Source: 1-14-0-20-39-34 sp043800545 (GTDB taxonomy: Bacteria > Patescibacteriota > Patescibacteriia > Magasanikbacterales > UBA922). From it: a DNA stretch of 10,671 nucleotides. Under the pieces are notes generated by a model, which was not told the origin of the DNA, made no database searches, and saw nothing but the letters and a program-made list of their open reading frames with translations. Below are positions 1-7,235 of the stretch, in pieces (position 1 is the stretch's first letter; every line of letters begins with the position of its first letter). The translations under genes were made by a program, and so were the position numbers. The stretch covers positions 1-10,671 of the forward strand of contig JAZDMW010000012.1 in the NCBI GenBank assembly GCA_043800545.1, read 5' to 3'.

Positions 1-308
1 TTACTACCAGGATGATATCTATAATAGGTTATTTCTTTTGGCTGAATATGACTATTTTTACAATATATATTTCCTTCTTTTTCATAAAAATAGGTATTAT
101 TGTATTCTTCGCCAATACGTACATACCCTGACTGCTGTACAAATTTTTTTATTAAAAACTCTTCAGGAATTATTTGCTTCTTTTCTGTATATCGATAAAT
201 CTTTGGAATATTATCATTACTATAATCTATTTTACCTTCAAACCGAAAACAAAAAAAGAAAAGAAGTGGCAAAGAAAAACCAATGATCAATATATACACT
301 CTATTCAT
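1..308 (-). CDS. Partial hypothetical protein with N-terminal membrane anchor or signal segment
   Basis: An open frame runs without a stop from an ATG at 306-308 to the left edge, so only the first 102 codons are present. Residues 4-21 form a strongly hydrophobic stretch (VYILIIGFSLPLLFFFCF) followed by charged, polar sequence. This suggests a signal peptide or single membrane anchor with the rest outside the cytoplasm. The visible soluble part is rich in Tyr, Lys, Glu and Ile, and I do not recognise a family with confidence. The segment around residues 75-90, with alternating aromatic and charged residues (NTYFYEKEGNIYCK), faintly recalls DKNYY-type repeats, but this is weak. The gene starts 22 bases after the ruvA stop with no separate promoter visible, so it is probably the third cistron of the pepA-ruvA operon. 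No clear SD precedes it. Confidence 0.7.
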   Translation of the reverse strand, partial: MNRVYILIIGFSLPLLFFFCFRFEGKIDYSNDNIPKIYRYTEKKQIIPEEFLIKKFVQQSGYVRIGEEYNNTYFYEKEGNIYCKNSHIQPKEITYYRYHPGS

Positions 309-330
309 AATAATATGCTCTTATTTTTCT

Positions 331-906
331 TTATCCGAGCATCTTCAATGCATCCTTGAGGAGTACCCCCACTGGTTTGGTACCATCAAGTGTTTTTACC
401 GTATCGCGTACTTCCTCTTTGTTATATCCCATACTCACAAGGGCTTCCACAACTTCACCGAGATTCCCAGCATCAGTCATTGGTATATTTTTATGTGCTT
501 CTAATTTTGCTACTTTAGATTTTAATTCTACAACCAATCTTTCTGCTGTCTTTGTACCCATACCTTGTACTGCGGTCAAATATTTAATATCTCCCCTTCC
601 AATGGCAGATTGTATTTCATCAATAGAACCAATGGATAAAATATTCATAGCATTTTTTGGTCCCACTCCTTTTACAGAAAGGAGAAGTTCAAAAAATCTT
701 TTTTCATCCAAATCTCTAAAACCAAAAAGTTCAAGTGAAGATTCAGAAACCTTCAAATACACAGGAAGAGCCACTTCCTTTACGCTGAGAAGCTCTGCAG
801 AATGAAGAACTGTTAAATATACTTCATACCCGACTCCCCCAGTGGTAAGAACTGTTATTTTATTTTTTGAAGTGGAAAGAATTTTTCCAGAAATATATGA
901 AATCAT
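331..906 (-). CDS. ruvA: Holliday junction branch migration protein RuvA
   Basis: RuvA binds four-way DNA junctions as a tetramer and loads the RuvB motor for branch migration in recombinational repair. The 191-residue length is normal. Residues 1-65 form the N-terminal OB-fold domain, ending in the typical ESSLELFGF stretch (55-63). Two helix-hairpin-helix motifs follow: VKGVGPKNA at 78-86 and VQGMGTKTAERL at 113-124. A flexible linker (about 133-148) leads to the small C-terminal domain (149-191, EVVEALVSMGYNKEEV) that contacts RuvB. The ATG lies one base beyond the pepA stop, with no SD, so translation is probably coupled to pepA. ruvB and ruvC are not in the window; pairing with an aminopeptidase is not the classical ruv operon. 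Confidence 0.96.
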   Translation of the reverse strand: MISYISGKILSTSKNKITVLTTGGVGYEVYLTVLHSAELLSVKEVALPVYLKVSESSLELFGFRDLDEKRFFELLLSVKGVGPKNAMNILSIGSIDEIQSAIGRGDIKYLTAVQGMGTKTAERLVVELKSKVAKLEAHKNIPMTDAGNLGEVVEALVSMGYNKEEVRDTVKTLDGTKPVGVLLKDALKMLG

Positions 907-907
907 A

Positions 908-2401
908 TTAACGAAGATATTGTATAAAGGTTTCTACTCCAAATCCATTTGCACCAGCGCGAATCCATGATTTTCCTTTTCCCATATAACAAGACGCCAA
1001 ATCAATATGTGCCCATGGATATCCTGGCTCTTTTGTTTCATTATTTACCGTGAAATATTCCAAAAAGGCTGCGCCAGTTGAGGCACCACCATATCCAGGG
1101 CCACCGACACCACCAACATTGGTAATATCTGCAATTTCGCATTTCAAGGCTTCGGTATATTCACTTCCAAGAGGAAGATGCCATAATTTTTCTCCAGACT
1201 GATTGGTACATTCCAAAATATTTTTTACAAGTATTTCGTCCGGGCTAAAAATACCAGAACGCTCCTGTCCGAGTGCTACCACGCAAGCACCAGTCAAGGT
1301 TGCAAAATCTACTACCACTTTTGGTGTATACCTATGTGCATAGCACAGTGCGTCTGCAAGAATAAGTCTTCCTTCAGCATCTGTGTTTTCTATAAGTACT
1401 GTTTTTCCATTCATGGCTGTCAAAATATCGTCTGGACGATACGATGAACCACTTGGCATATTCTCACACGCTGGAATAAGACCAATAATATTTTTCTTCA
1501 AATGAAGTTCTGCTGATGCTTTTATGATTCCCAAAACCGTTGCTGCACCAAGCATGTCAAACTTCATATCCTTCATAGAATTTGCTGGCTTCAAAGAAAG
1601 TCCGCCAGAGTCAAAAGTAATTCCCTTTCCAACAAATACATAGGGTTTTTCATTTTTCTTCCCATTGAGGTATTCGAGAATAATAAACTTTGGAGGGAGA
1701 TCAGACCCTTGTGATACTCCAAGTAAACATCCCATACCAAGTTTTTCCATATCCGTACGTTCAAGAACCTTTACCTTCACCCCATTTTCTTTTTGCTCCA
1801 ATTTTTTTGCCTCTTTTGCCAAATATTCTGGGGTAATAATAGAAGGAGGAATATTTCCTAATGTTCGTGTGAACAAAACTCCAGAAGCAATTTTACTTCC
1901 CTCTTCAATTCCCTTTTGCAATAATTTCTTTTCACTTGGTTTCAAATCTGCACAAATTTGTATTTCGTCAAAATGAACAACTTTTGCATCTTCTTCACGA
2001 TACTCATCAAAAGCATATTGTGCATTTTCGCAGGTGATCACTATTTTTTCTCCAAGTACTCCCACATCAAATTTTTGCAGTGTTTTTTCTCCGAAAAATA
2101 TTCCTCCTTTTTTTATTTTTTTTCCTTGCATTGCCATGACCGCACTTCCAATGGCTTTCCGAAAATCTTCCAGAGTACATTTTTTATATTCTCCCAACCC
2201 TACAAAAAATACTCTCATATTTTCCAAAAGAGTATAATGCAATTCTAAAGATTTCCCCTCAAAATCCTTCTGTTCCTTCAGGTGTATCAATTTTTTATAT
2301 ATATTTTCTTCAAGTCCCCCACTGTCCATTTTATCTGAGAAAACAGGAACAATTATTCCCTCCACTGTCTCTATTTTTTTTACAAGATTATATTGAGTCA
2401 T
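908..2401 (-). CDS. pepA: Leucyl aminopeptidase, peptidase family M17
   Basis: This is a cytosolic two-metal exopeptidase that removes N-terminal residues from peptides; family members are usually hexamers. Counting from an upstream TTG at 2413 (501 residues), the metal ligands are Lys263 and Asp268 in VGKGITFDSGG, Asp286 in KFDMLGA, and Asp345 and Glu347 in the signature NTDAEGRL. The catalytic residues are Lys275 (LSLKP) and Arg349. The set is complete, so the enzyme should be active. The N-terminal macrodomain-like region (about 1-170) is diverged. The start is ambiguous. TTG at 2413 has AGAGAGG eight bases upstream. ATG at 2401 sits 26 bases from the predicted -10, the same geometry as neighbouring genes, and the SD-like run would lie at or upstream of the start of transcription. 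I therefore prefer ATG (497 residues). First gene of the operon with ruvA. Confidence 0.95.
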   Translation of the reverse strand: MTQYNLVKKIETVEGIIVPVFSDKMDSGGLEENIYKKLIHLKEQKDFEGKSLELHYTLLENMRVFFVGLGEYKKCTLEDFRKAIGSAVMAMQGKKIKKGGIFFGEKTLQKFDVGVLGEKIVITCENAQYAFDEYREEDAKVVHFDEIQICADLKPSEKKLLQKGIEEGSKIASGVLFTRTLGNIPPSIITPEYLAKEAKKLEQKENGVKVKVLERTDMEKLGMGCLLGVSQGSDLPPKFIILEYLNGKKNEKPYVFVGKGITFDSGGLSLKPANSMKDMKFDMLGAATVLGIIKASAELHLKKNIIGLIPACENMPSGSSYRPDDILTAMNGKTVLIENTDAEGRLILADALCYAHRYTPKVVVDFATLTGACVVALGQERSGIFSPDEILVKNILECTNQSGEKLWHLPLGSEYTEALKCEIADITNVGGVGGPGYGGASTGAAFLEYFTVNNETKEPGYPWAHIDLASCYMGKGKSWIRAGANGFGVETFIQYLR

Positions 2402-2427
2402 ATATGTATACAATAATTTACCTCTCT

Positions 2428-2456
2428 ATCTTATGCAAAAAAAATGATTCTGGCAA
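2428..2456 (-). promoter_or_regulatory. Predicted sigma70-type promoter of pepA-ruvA
   Basis: On the minus strand TTGCCA (2456-2451), a 17-base spacer and TAAGAT (2433-2428) match the -35 and -10 consensus at 5/6 and 4/6. It lies between the terminator of the preceding gene and the pepA start. Transcription should begin near 2421, leaving a leader of roughly 20 bases before ATG 2401. Confidence 0.55.
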
Positions 2457-2460
2457 GTAT

Positions 2461-2510
2461 AAAAGAAAAACCTCATACATCGCCTGCAAAAGCATTTGAC
2501 ATATGAGGTT
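2461..2510 (-). terminator. Intrinsic terminator of the GC-rich hypothetical gene
   Basis: A perfect 9-bp inverted repeat, AACCTCATA (2469-2477) and TATGAGGTT (2502-2510), encloses a 24-base loop. On the minus strand it is followed by TTTTTCTTTT. It lies 26 bases past the stop of the minus-strand gene ending at 2536 and directly ahead of the pepA promoter, so it insulates the two units. The loop is longer than usual. Confidence 0.7.
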
Positions 2511-2535
2511 CTCAAAGGTGGGGGGAATTGGTAGG

Positions 2536-3075
2536 CTACTTGCGGACGGCGAGGAACTTACGTCCCAAAGGATAATCCCCGAAGCCACGCGAGGACATGA
2601 CTTTGAGAGTCCGATAGGAAGGGAATTCTGAACCCAAATATGGGAATCCCGAAGGGCAATCCCCGCCGAGACACATGATGAGGAACTTTCCACGCTGCAC
2701 TTCGGGGTAGGTCGCCCCGAACGCCAGCAGTTCCGCCAACGTGGCCGGACGCAGACCTTGCTCCTCGAGGTACGTGTAAACCTCCTCGGGGGTCCTAGGA
2801 TTCCACTTCAGTGACACCAGTTGCAATGTGACCTCGGTCACGCCCTCGCCATCGATGATGGGAAAGCGCTCCTTGTCTTCCACAAAGTCGTAGTGGCCAT
2901 CGTAAACCATCTTCTCCAGTGTCCGACTGAAGTCAACGGAGACGATGTAGTCTGAAGGCTGGCCGTTGACGGACTGGGGATCTCGCAGAAACCCCTGCAA
3001 CATCTCTCGAGTAATACGACCCGCCTTGCCCTGGGCGATCAGTTCGCCAACCTGTTCCAGAGTGATCTCGCTCAC
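2536..3075 (-). CDS. GC-rich hypothetical protein (RPATLAELLAFG / FLAVRK type)
   Basis: Function unknown. The 179-residue protein begins with a helical segment (ITLEQVGELIAQGKAGRITREMLQ split across residues 4-26) and contains RPATLAELLAFG at 109-120 and a C-terminal GRKFLAVRK. From memory, this pattern belongs to a family of hypothetical proteins recurring in Candidate Phyla genomes; I cannot name a domain. No membrane segment, signal peptide or catalytic motif is evident, and it is probably soluble and cytosolic. I chose GTG 3075 because GGGAGAAGG ends four bases upstream; the ATG at 3093 places that SD inside the gene. Base composition is strikingly GC-rich, and the codons use CTG, CGC, GAG and GTC, unlike its AT-rich neighbours. 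It has its own promoter, leader and terminator. Acquisition by transfer, or selection on composition, are both possible. Confidence 0.85.
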   Translation of the reverse strand: MSEITLEQVGELIAQGKAGRITREMLQGFLRDPQSVNGQPSDYIVSVDFSRTLEKMVYDGHYDFVEDKERFPIIDGEGVTEVTLQLVSLKWNPRTPEEVYTYLEEQGLRPATLAELLAFGATYPEVQRGKFLIMCLGGDCPSGFPYLGSEFPSYRTLKVMSSRGFGDYPLGRKFLAVRK

Positions 3076-3262
3076 GATACCTTCTCCCGGCATCCACTGT
3101 CAAACAGATTTGCATCCAGCACCATGCTGAACATATCACTGCCAATAACAGATAGACACCTGATATGACCAAGGGGGAATCCTTGGCCTTCTTTTGACTA
3201 ATTTTTTCTAAATTACGCCAAAAGAAAGCAAGGAAACACCCATTTACAAAAGAACATTTGAA
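3076..3262 (-). other. Possible structured 5' leader of the GC-rich gene
   Basis: If transcription starts near 3262, as the promoter predicts, about 187 bases precede GTG 3075. Two adjacent hairpins lie inside. One spans 3189-3226 (arms TTCTTTTG/CAAAAGAA, then TAATTT/AAATTA after a small internal loop). The other spans 3169-3186 (CCAAGG/CCTTGG, six-base loop). No riboswitch class is recognised and no U-tract follows either hairpin on the minus strand. The rest shows no convincing gene. Confidence 0.35.
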
Positions 3263-3268
3263 TAATCT

Positions 3269-3297
3269 AAAATAACATGTTTTCTCCATTTTGTCAA
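3269..3297 (-). promoter_or_regulatory. Predicted promoter of the GC-rich gene
   Basis: On the minus strand TTGACA (3297-3292, perfect -35), a 17-base spacer and TATTTT (3274-3269, 4/6) form a plausible sigma70 promoter. It faces away from the promoter of the plus-strand kinase gene, 23 bases from that gene's extended -10. Confidence 0.5.
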
Positions 3298-3319
3298 GTA
3301 TTCATTGTATGCAAAATCA

Positions 3320-3328
3320 TGATATAAT
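3320..3328 (+). promoter_or_regulatory. Extended -10 promoter of the NadR-like gene
   Basis: TGATATAAT at 3320-3328 is a perfect extended -10 (TGnTATAAT). The only -35 candidate is poor (TTCATT at 3301, spacer 16), which an extended -10 can tolerate. Transcription would start near 3335, leaving only about 13 bases before ATG 3348 and no SD. Confidence 0.6.
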
Positions 3329-3347
3329 AATCTAAAGAAAATATTCT

Positions 3348-3929
3348 ATGAAAATCACCATTATTGGAACCCACTCAACCGGAAAAACAACAATTATTGA
3401 ACAACTCAAAAATACTCTTCAGATACATGGAAAAGAAGTATTTGTAATTCAGGAATTGGCCAGAGAGTGCCCTTTACCAATAAATGAAACCACAACACTT
3501 GAAGCACAAAAATGGATACTAGAAAACCAAATACAAAGAGAAAATGAAATTGATCACACGAATAGAATACTCATTACTGATCGATCATCATTAGATAATT
3601 TTGCATACATGTACCGTGCACTCGGAGAAAATACTCCAGAACCATTTGAAAAACTAGCAGTGGAACACATGAGTACCTATGATTTTATTTTTAAGACACA
3701 AAAATTGGATATTGATGCAACACGAGATAAGGTTCGCTCCACAGATTATGAATTCAGAGATACTATGGACTGGCTTATTTATCATCTGCTAGAAAAACAT
3801 ACTGTCCCCTATTATCTTCTTCGAACCAGCACGGATGTAAATCTCCATGTACAAGATATTTGTAAAACCATTTGTCAAAAAACACAAGATGAACATATCT
3901 GTCTTCTCCATCAGACATCTCTTCTTTAA
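3348..3929 (+). CDS. NadR-like / AAA_28-type P-loop kinase or ATPase
   Basis: A 193-residue nucleotide-binding protein. The Walker A motif GTHSTGKT is at residues 7-14, directly after the first beta strand (MKITIIG). A Walker B-like strand ending in Asp, ILITDRS, is at 74-80. This layout matches the ATPase/kinase domain at the C-terminus of NadR and stand-alone AAA_28 proteins, which phosphorylate small metabolites such as ribosylnicotinamide in characterised cases. No nucleotidyltransferase domain is fused here, so the substrate is unknown. Family membership is well supported; a nicotinamide-riboside kinase role is only a guess. No membrane segments. The gene stands alone with its own promoter and terminator, and convergently faces the end of the ileS operon. 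No SD precedes the ATG. Confidence 0.85.
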   Translation: MKITIIGTHSTGKTTIIEQLKNTLQIHGKEVFVIQELARECPLPINETTTLEAQKWILENQIQRENEIDHTNRILITDRSSLDNFAYMYRALGENTPEPFEKLAVEHMSTYDFIFKTQKLDIDATRDKVRSTDYEFRDTMDWLIYHLLEKHTVPYYLLRTSTDVNLHVQDICKTICQKTQDEHICLLHQTSLL

Positions 3930-3934
3930 CACAA

Positions 3935-3997
3935 AAGCCACTCAAGGTGGCTTACGTGGCGGGATTAAACAAGAGAACCTGCCAGGTGGCAGGTTCT
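3935..3997 (+). terminator. Double-hairpin terminator between convergent units
   Basis: Hairpin one has stem AAGCCAC/GTGGCTT (3935-3941 with 3947-3953). Hairpin two has a perfect 10-bp stem, AGAACCTGCC/GGCAGGTTCT (3974-3983 with 3988-3997), a four-base loop, and is followed by TTCTTTCTTT. It ends the plus-strand kinase gene and may also stop minus-strand transcripts arriving from the gene that ends at 4002. Confidence 0.8.
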
Positions 3998-4001
3998 TTC
4001 T

Positions 4002-4199
4002 TTATCTCAAATTTTTTGACTCTATAATCTTTCTTGCCCGTTTCAGTCCTTCTTCAGGATTCATTCTTCTATTCATCACATCATCAATGATTTTTCGGAT
4101 ATCTCCACTTTCGTAATCATTATTTCCAAGCTGGTATGCTTCTTGCCAAAGAACTTGAAGTTCTGACATGACATCTTGGTGTGATTCTTGTTGTTCCAT
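4002..4199 (-). CDS. Small acidic helical hypothetical protein coupled to ileS
   Basis: A 65-residue protein rich in Glu, Gln, Asp and Arg, predicted by eye to be almost entirely helical (for example NRRMNPEEGLKRARKIIESK at 43-62). I recognise no family, no catalytic motif and no membrane segment. Its ATG is one base past the ileS stop, without an SD, so it is likely translated by coupling to ileS and, through the ileS leader, should respond to isoleucine-tRNA charging. Composition matches the AT-rich genome. The tight spacing and clean frame argue that it is real. A role in translation or as an IleRS partner is speculation. Confidence 0.75.
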   Translation of the reverse strand: MEQQESHQDVMSELQVLWQEAYQLGNNDYESGDIRKIIDDVMNRRMNPEEGLKRARKIIESKNLR

Positions 4200-4200
4200 A

Positions 4201-7149
4201 TTATTCTTGTTTTATGACTGTTAAAAATACACTTTGTTCCCCTATTTTGACTTCTTCACTTCCATTTCCTTCTCGTATGTCACTCGCCAAAACAGATTTT
4301 TTGAGTTCATCCATATATTCTTGAATAACAGTCTTCACCATTTGATCTTCCGTTGCAAATTCCACTTGAACAGTGTCTTCTATCGTCATATTTGCATTTT
4401 TTCTCAATTGATTTATTCCACGAACCAGTTCACGGAGTAAACCTTCTTTTTGCAATGCTTCTGTTACTTCTGTAGAGAGTCCTATTTGTATATTTTTATC
4501 TTCTCTCATGACCAAAGATTCCTGTGTTTGTATTGTTTCAACAAATTTTACTTCTTTCACATTGAGTTCGTCAGCAATCAATGATTCTAAATCTTTGGAA
4601 AGCTTTTCTCCGTGATACAGAACATACTGAAGCGGTTGTCTTACACGAATCTTTGCTTCACTTCTTGCAGAAAGTCCCAATTCTACCATATTTCTTGCAT
4701 TCTGCATCTGCACAAGCACTTCTTCGTTCACTACATTTTCTTCTCTCTTTGGCCACATTTGCAAATGAACTGACTCACCAAAATTATTTTTATTTACCAC
4801 ACTCTGATACACAGTTTCTGCAATAAACGGAGTAAAAGGAGCCATGACTTTTGCGAGTGTTTGAAGTGTATAACGAAGTGTAGATAAAGCCTGCTTACTG
4901 TCTTCTCTGTCATCTCCTTTGAAACGATCACGACTTCTTCTCACATACCATTGAGATAATTCCGTTACAAAATCCAAAATTGGTCTGGTTGCTTCTGCTA
5001 ATTTATATTCTTTCATGGCAACCGTCACCTCTTGTATCATGCCTTGTTCCAAAGAAAGAATCCACTTATCCAAAACATTTTTGGAATCAGGGATTTCAAT
5101 TTCACCTTTTTCTGTATTCTCATCTGCAAACATTTCATAAAAAGCCAGAACATTAGAAAGAGTATTAATAAGTTTATTATATACCTCTCGTACTCCTGCT
5201 TCAGAGAAATTTAAAGCCTCAGCATGCATAACAGGAGAACTGGTCAAATAAAAACGCATTGCATCAGCCCCATATTTCTCAAAAATTTCATTTGGATCAG
5301 GATAATTTTTAAGACGTTTACTCATTTTCTTTCCATCCTCAGCCAAAACCATTCCGTTTACAATAACATTCGTAAATGCACCAGTTGATTCTTTTTTTGG
5401 AATCACAGGATTTTCTCCCAAAGTTAGAGCCGTTGCAAGTACATGGAGTGTATAAAACCAACCACGTGTTTGATCCTGTCCTTCTGCAATAAACTCAGCT
5501 GGAAATCCGGCTTCAAACTTCTCTTTATTTTGAAATGGATAATGCATTTGACCATATGGCATTGAACCAGATTCAAACCAACAATCAAATACTTCTGGAA
5601 CGCGAGTATACTTTTTTCCATCTTTCTCAAAAGTAATTTCATCCACAAAATGTTTATGAAGATCCGTTATCTTTTGTCCACATAATAGTTCCAATTCTCC
5701 AACTGAACCAAAACACAAAGTCTCTCCATCTTCATTTTTCCAAATTGGAAGGGTTGCTCCCCAATATCTCGTGCGGGATACTGCCCATTCACGAGCTCCT
5801 TCAAGCCACTTTCCAAATCTCCCATCTTTAATATGATCAGGAACCCAATGAATTTTTTCATTATTCTTGAGGAGTTGTTCACGAATTTTTGGAACGTCAA
5901 TAAACCAACTACTGGTTGCGTAGTTCAAAAGTGGGGTATCACATCTCCAACAATGTGGATAGCTGTGTTCATATTTTGCCTTAGAAAACAATTTTCCATT
6001 ATGTGCAAGCCATTTAATAATCTCAACATCTGTTGCCATGTGATCATCCTTTGGTTTTACTTCCATTCCACGAAAATCTGTGACCGCATCAATAAATTTC
6101 CCTTCCATTGAAACATGCTGTACAAAACCAACATTTTCTTTTTTTCCAACAGCATAATCATCCTCACCAAAGGCAGGAGCAATATGGACTATTCCTGTAC
6201 CATCTTCTGTAGTAACAAAATCTCCAGCAACAACACGAAATGCATTTTCTGTATCAGAAAAATATGGGAACAATGGTTCATACGAATACCCAAGCAATTC
6301 TTTTCCTGGAATTTCTTGTACCACTTCATACTCAAGTCCTTCCATCACAGAAGAAACTCTTTCTTTTGCCATGATATATATATTCCCTTCTTGTTTTACA
6401 CATACATAAGTAATATTTTCTCCAACAGCCAAAAGAACATTTCCTGGGAGTGTCCAAGGAGTTGTCGTCCAAGCGAGGATATATACATCTTCTGTAACAC
6501 CAAGTTTTTCTTTTATTTTTTCCTCAACTTTGAACTTCGCGGTTGCAGAAATATCTTTAATATCTTTATACCCTTGTGTTACTTCAAAATTAGAAAGTGG
6601 TGTGACACAACGAGGACAAATATGCATTGCTTTTTTCCCTTCATACACCAAGCCCTTATCCCACAGTTGTTTAAATACCCACCACACACTTTCCATAAAA
6701 GAAATATCCATGGTTTTGTAATCATTCTCCATGTCTACCCATCTCCCCATTCTTTCTATGACTTTTTTCCAATCCTCTGCATATTGTAAAACTGTACTTC
6801 TGCAAGCTTCATTAAATTTTGCAATACCGTATTCTTCTATATCCTTTTTTGTAGCAAGGTTCAAATCTTTTTCTATAATATTTTCAATTGGAAGACCATG
6901 ACAATCCCATCCCCATTTTCTTTCTACTCGGTAGCCATTCATAGTCCAAAAACGTGGAACCACATCCTTCATGGTTGACGCCACAATATGTCCATAATGT
7001 GGAAGTCCAGTAGCAAAAGGAGGACCATCATAAAAAACATAGGGGTTCTTTTCATCCCTTTCTTCTACTGATTTTTGGAATGTATTATCCTTCTTCCAAA
7101 ACTCAATTATTTTTTTCTCATTTTCATTTGCGTTATATGGCATATACAA
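4201..7149 (-). CDS. ileS: Isoleucyl-tRNA synthetase, eukaryote-like (type 2)
   Basis: Charges tRNA-Ile with isoleucine. The 982-residue class Ia synthetase has the HIGH-type motif HYGH (51-54, after PPFATGLP), WGWDCHGLPIE (79-89), Cys-pair zinc motifs CPRC (178-181) and CWRC (400-403), the CP1 editing domain with TTTPWTLPGN (228-237) and GTGIVHIAPAFGEDD (317-331), WAVSRTRYWG (455-464), and the KMSKS-loop as KKMSKRLKNYPDP (607-619). KMSKR followed by NYPDP is typical of type 2 enzymes, the eukaryotic/archaeal-like class commonly linked to natural mupirocin tolerance. The C-terminal anticodon-binding region is present. TTG 7149 has SD AAGGTG ten bases upstream; ATG 7143 (two codons in) is the alternative but has 16-base spacing. 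Expression is controlled by the T-box upstream. Confidence 0.97.
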   Translation of the reverse strand: MYMPYNANENEKKIIEFWKKDNTFQKSVEERDEKNPYVFYDGPPFATGLPHYGHIVASTMKDVVPRFWTMNGYRVERKWGWDCHGLPIENIIEKDLNLATKKDIEEYGIAKFNEACRSTVLQYAEDWKKVIERMGRWVDMENDYKTMDISFMESVWWVFKQLWDKGLVYEGKKAMHICPRCVTPLSNFEVTQGYKDIKDISATAKFKVEEKIKEKLGVTEDVYILAWTTTPWTLPGNVLLAVGENITYVCVKQEGNIYIMAKERVSSVMEGLEYEVVQEIPGKELLGYSYEPLFPYFSDTENAFRVVAGDFVTTEDGTGIVHIAPAFGEDDYAVGKKENVGFVQHVSMEGKFIDAVTDFRGMEVKPKDDHMATDVEIIKWLAHNGKLFSKAKYEHSYPHCWRCDTPLLNYATSSWFIDVPKIREQLLKNNEKIHWVPDHIKDGRFGKWLEGAREWAVSRTRYWGATLPIWKNEDGETLCFGSVGELELLCGQKITDLHKHFVDEITFEKDGKKYTRVPEVFDCWFESGSMPYGQMHYPFQNKEKFEAGFPAEFIAEGQDQTRGWFYTLHVLATALTLGENPVIPKKESTGAFTNVIVNGMVLAEDGKKMSKRLKNYPDPNEIFEKYGADAMRFYLTSSPVMHAEALNFSEAGVREVYNKLINTLSNVLAFYEMFADENTEKGEIEIPDSKNVLDKWILSLEQGMIQEVTVAMKEYKLAEATRPILDFVTELSQWYVRRSRDRFKGDDREDSKQALSTLRYTLQTLAKVMAPFTPFIAETVYQSVVNKNNFGESVHLQMWPKREENVVNEEVLVQMQNARNMVELGLSARSEAKIRVRQPLQYVLYHGEKLSKDLESLIADELNVKEVKFVETIQTQESLVMREDKNIQIGLSTEVTEALQKEGLLRELVRGINQLRKNANMTIEDTVQVEFATEDQMVKTVIQEYMDELKKSVLASDIREGNGSEEVKIGEQSVFLTVIKQE

Positions 7150-7159
7150 ATATTAATAT

Positions 7160-7165
7160 CACCTT
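7160..7165 (-). promoter_or_regulatory. Ribosome binding site of ileS
   Basis: AAGGTG on the minus strand lies downstream of the T-box terminator, 10 bases from TTG 7149 and 16 from ATG 7143. The spacing favours the TTG start. It is one of the few SD sequences found on a core gene here. Confidence 0.55.
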
Positions 7166-7176
7166 ACTATTATAAT

Positions 7177-7235
7177 AAAAAAAACACCATTTCGTATAGG
7201 GGCCAGACTTTCTGACGGTACCACCCTATTTGGTG
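7177..7235 (-). terminator. Conditional terminator of the ileS T-box
   Basis: On the minus strand CACCA-A-ATAGGG (7235-7224) pairs with CCCTAT-ACGAAA-TGGTG (7199-7185), leaving an asymmetric internal loop. A small nested CAGA-AAG-TCTG hairpin sits in the apical part. Eight U residues follow (7184-7177). This is the default OFF structure that excludes the T-box antiterminator. Confidence 0.85.

Noticed and set aside
2933..3289. Minus-strand open frame with a hydrophobic stretch overlapping the start of the GC-rich gene
   Set aside because: Its ATG at 3289 lies upstream of the predicted transcription start. Its second half is an out-of-frame Arg/Ser-rich reading of the GC-rich gene, and it has no SD.
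6115..6789. 224-codon plus-strand open frame inside ileS
   Set aside because: Antisense to the conserved CP1/catalytic region of IleRS. Its Phe/Ile/Cys-rich sequence looks like a reverse reading.
7169..7174. Perfect TATAAT on the minus strand between the T-box terminator and ileS
   Set aside because: No -35-like hexamer at 16-18 bases and no TG extension. It is A/T-rich sequence next to the poly-U and would bypass the riboswitch.
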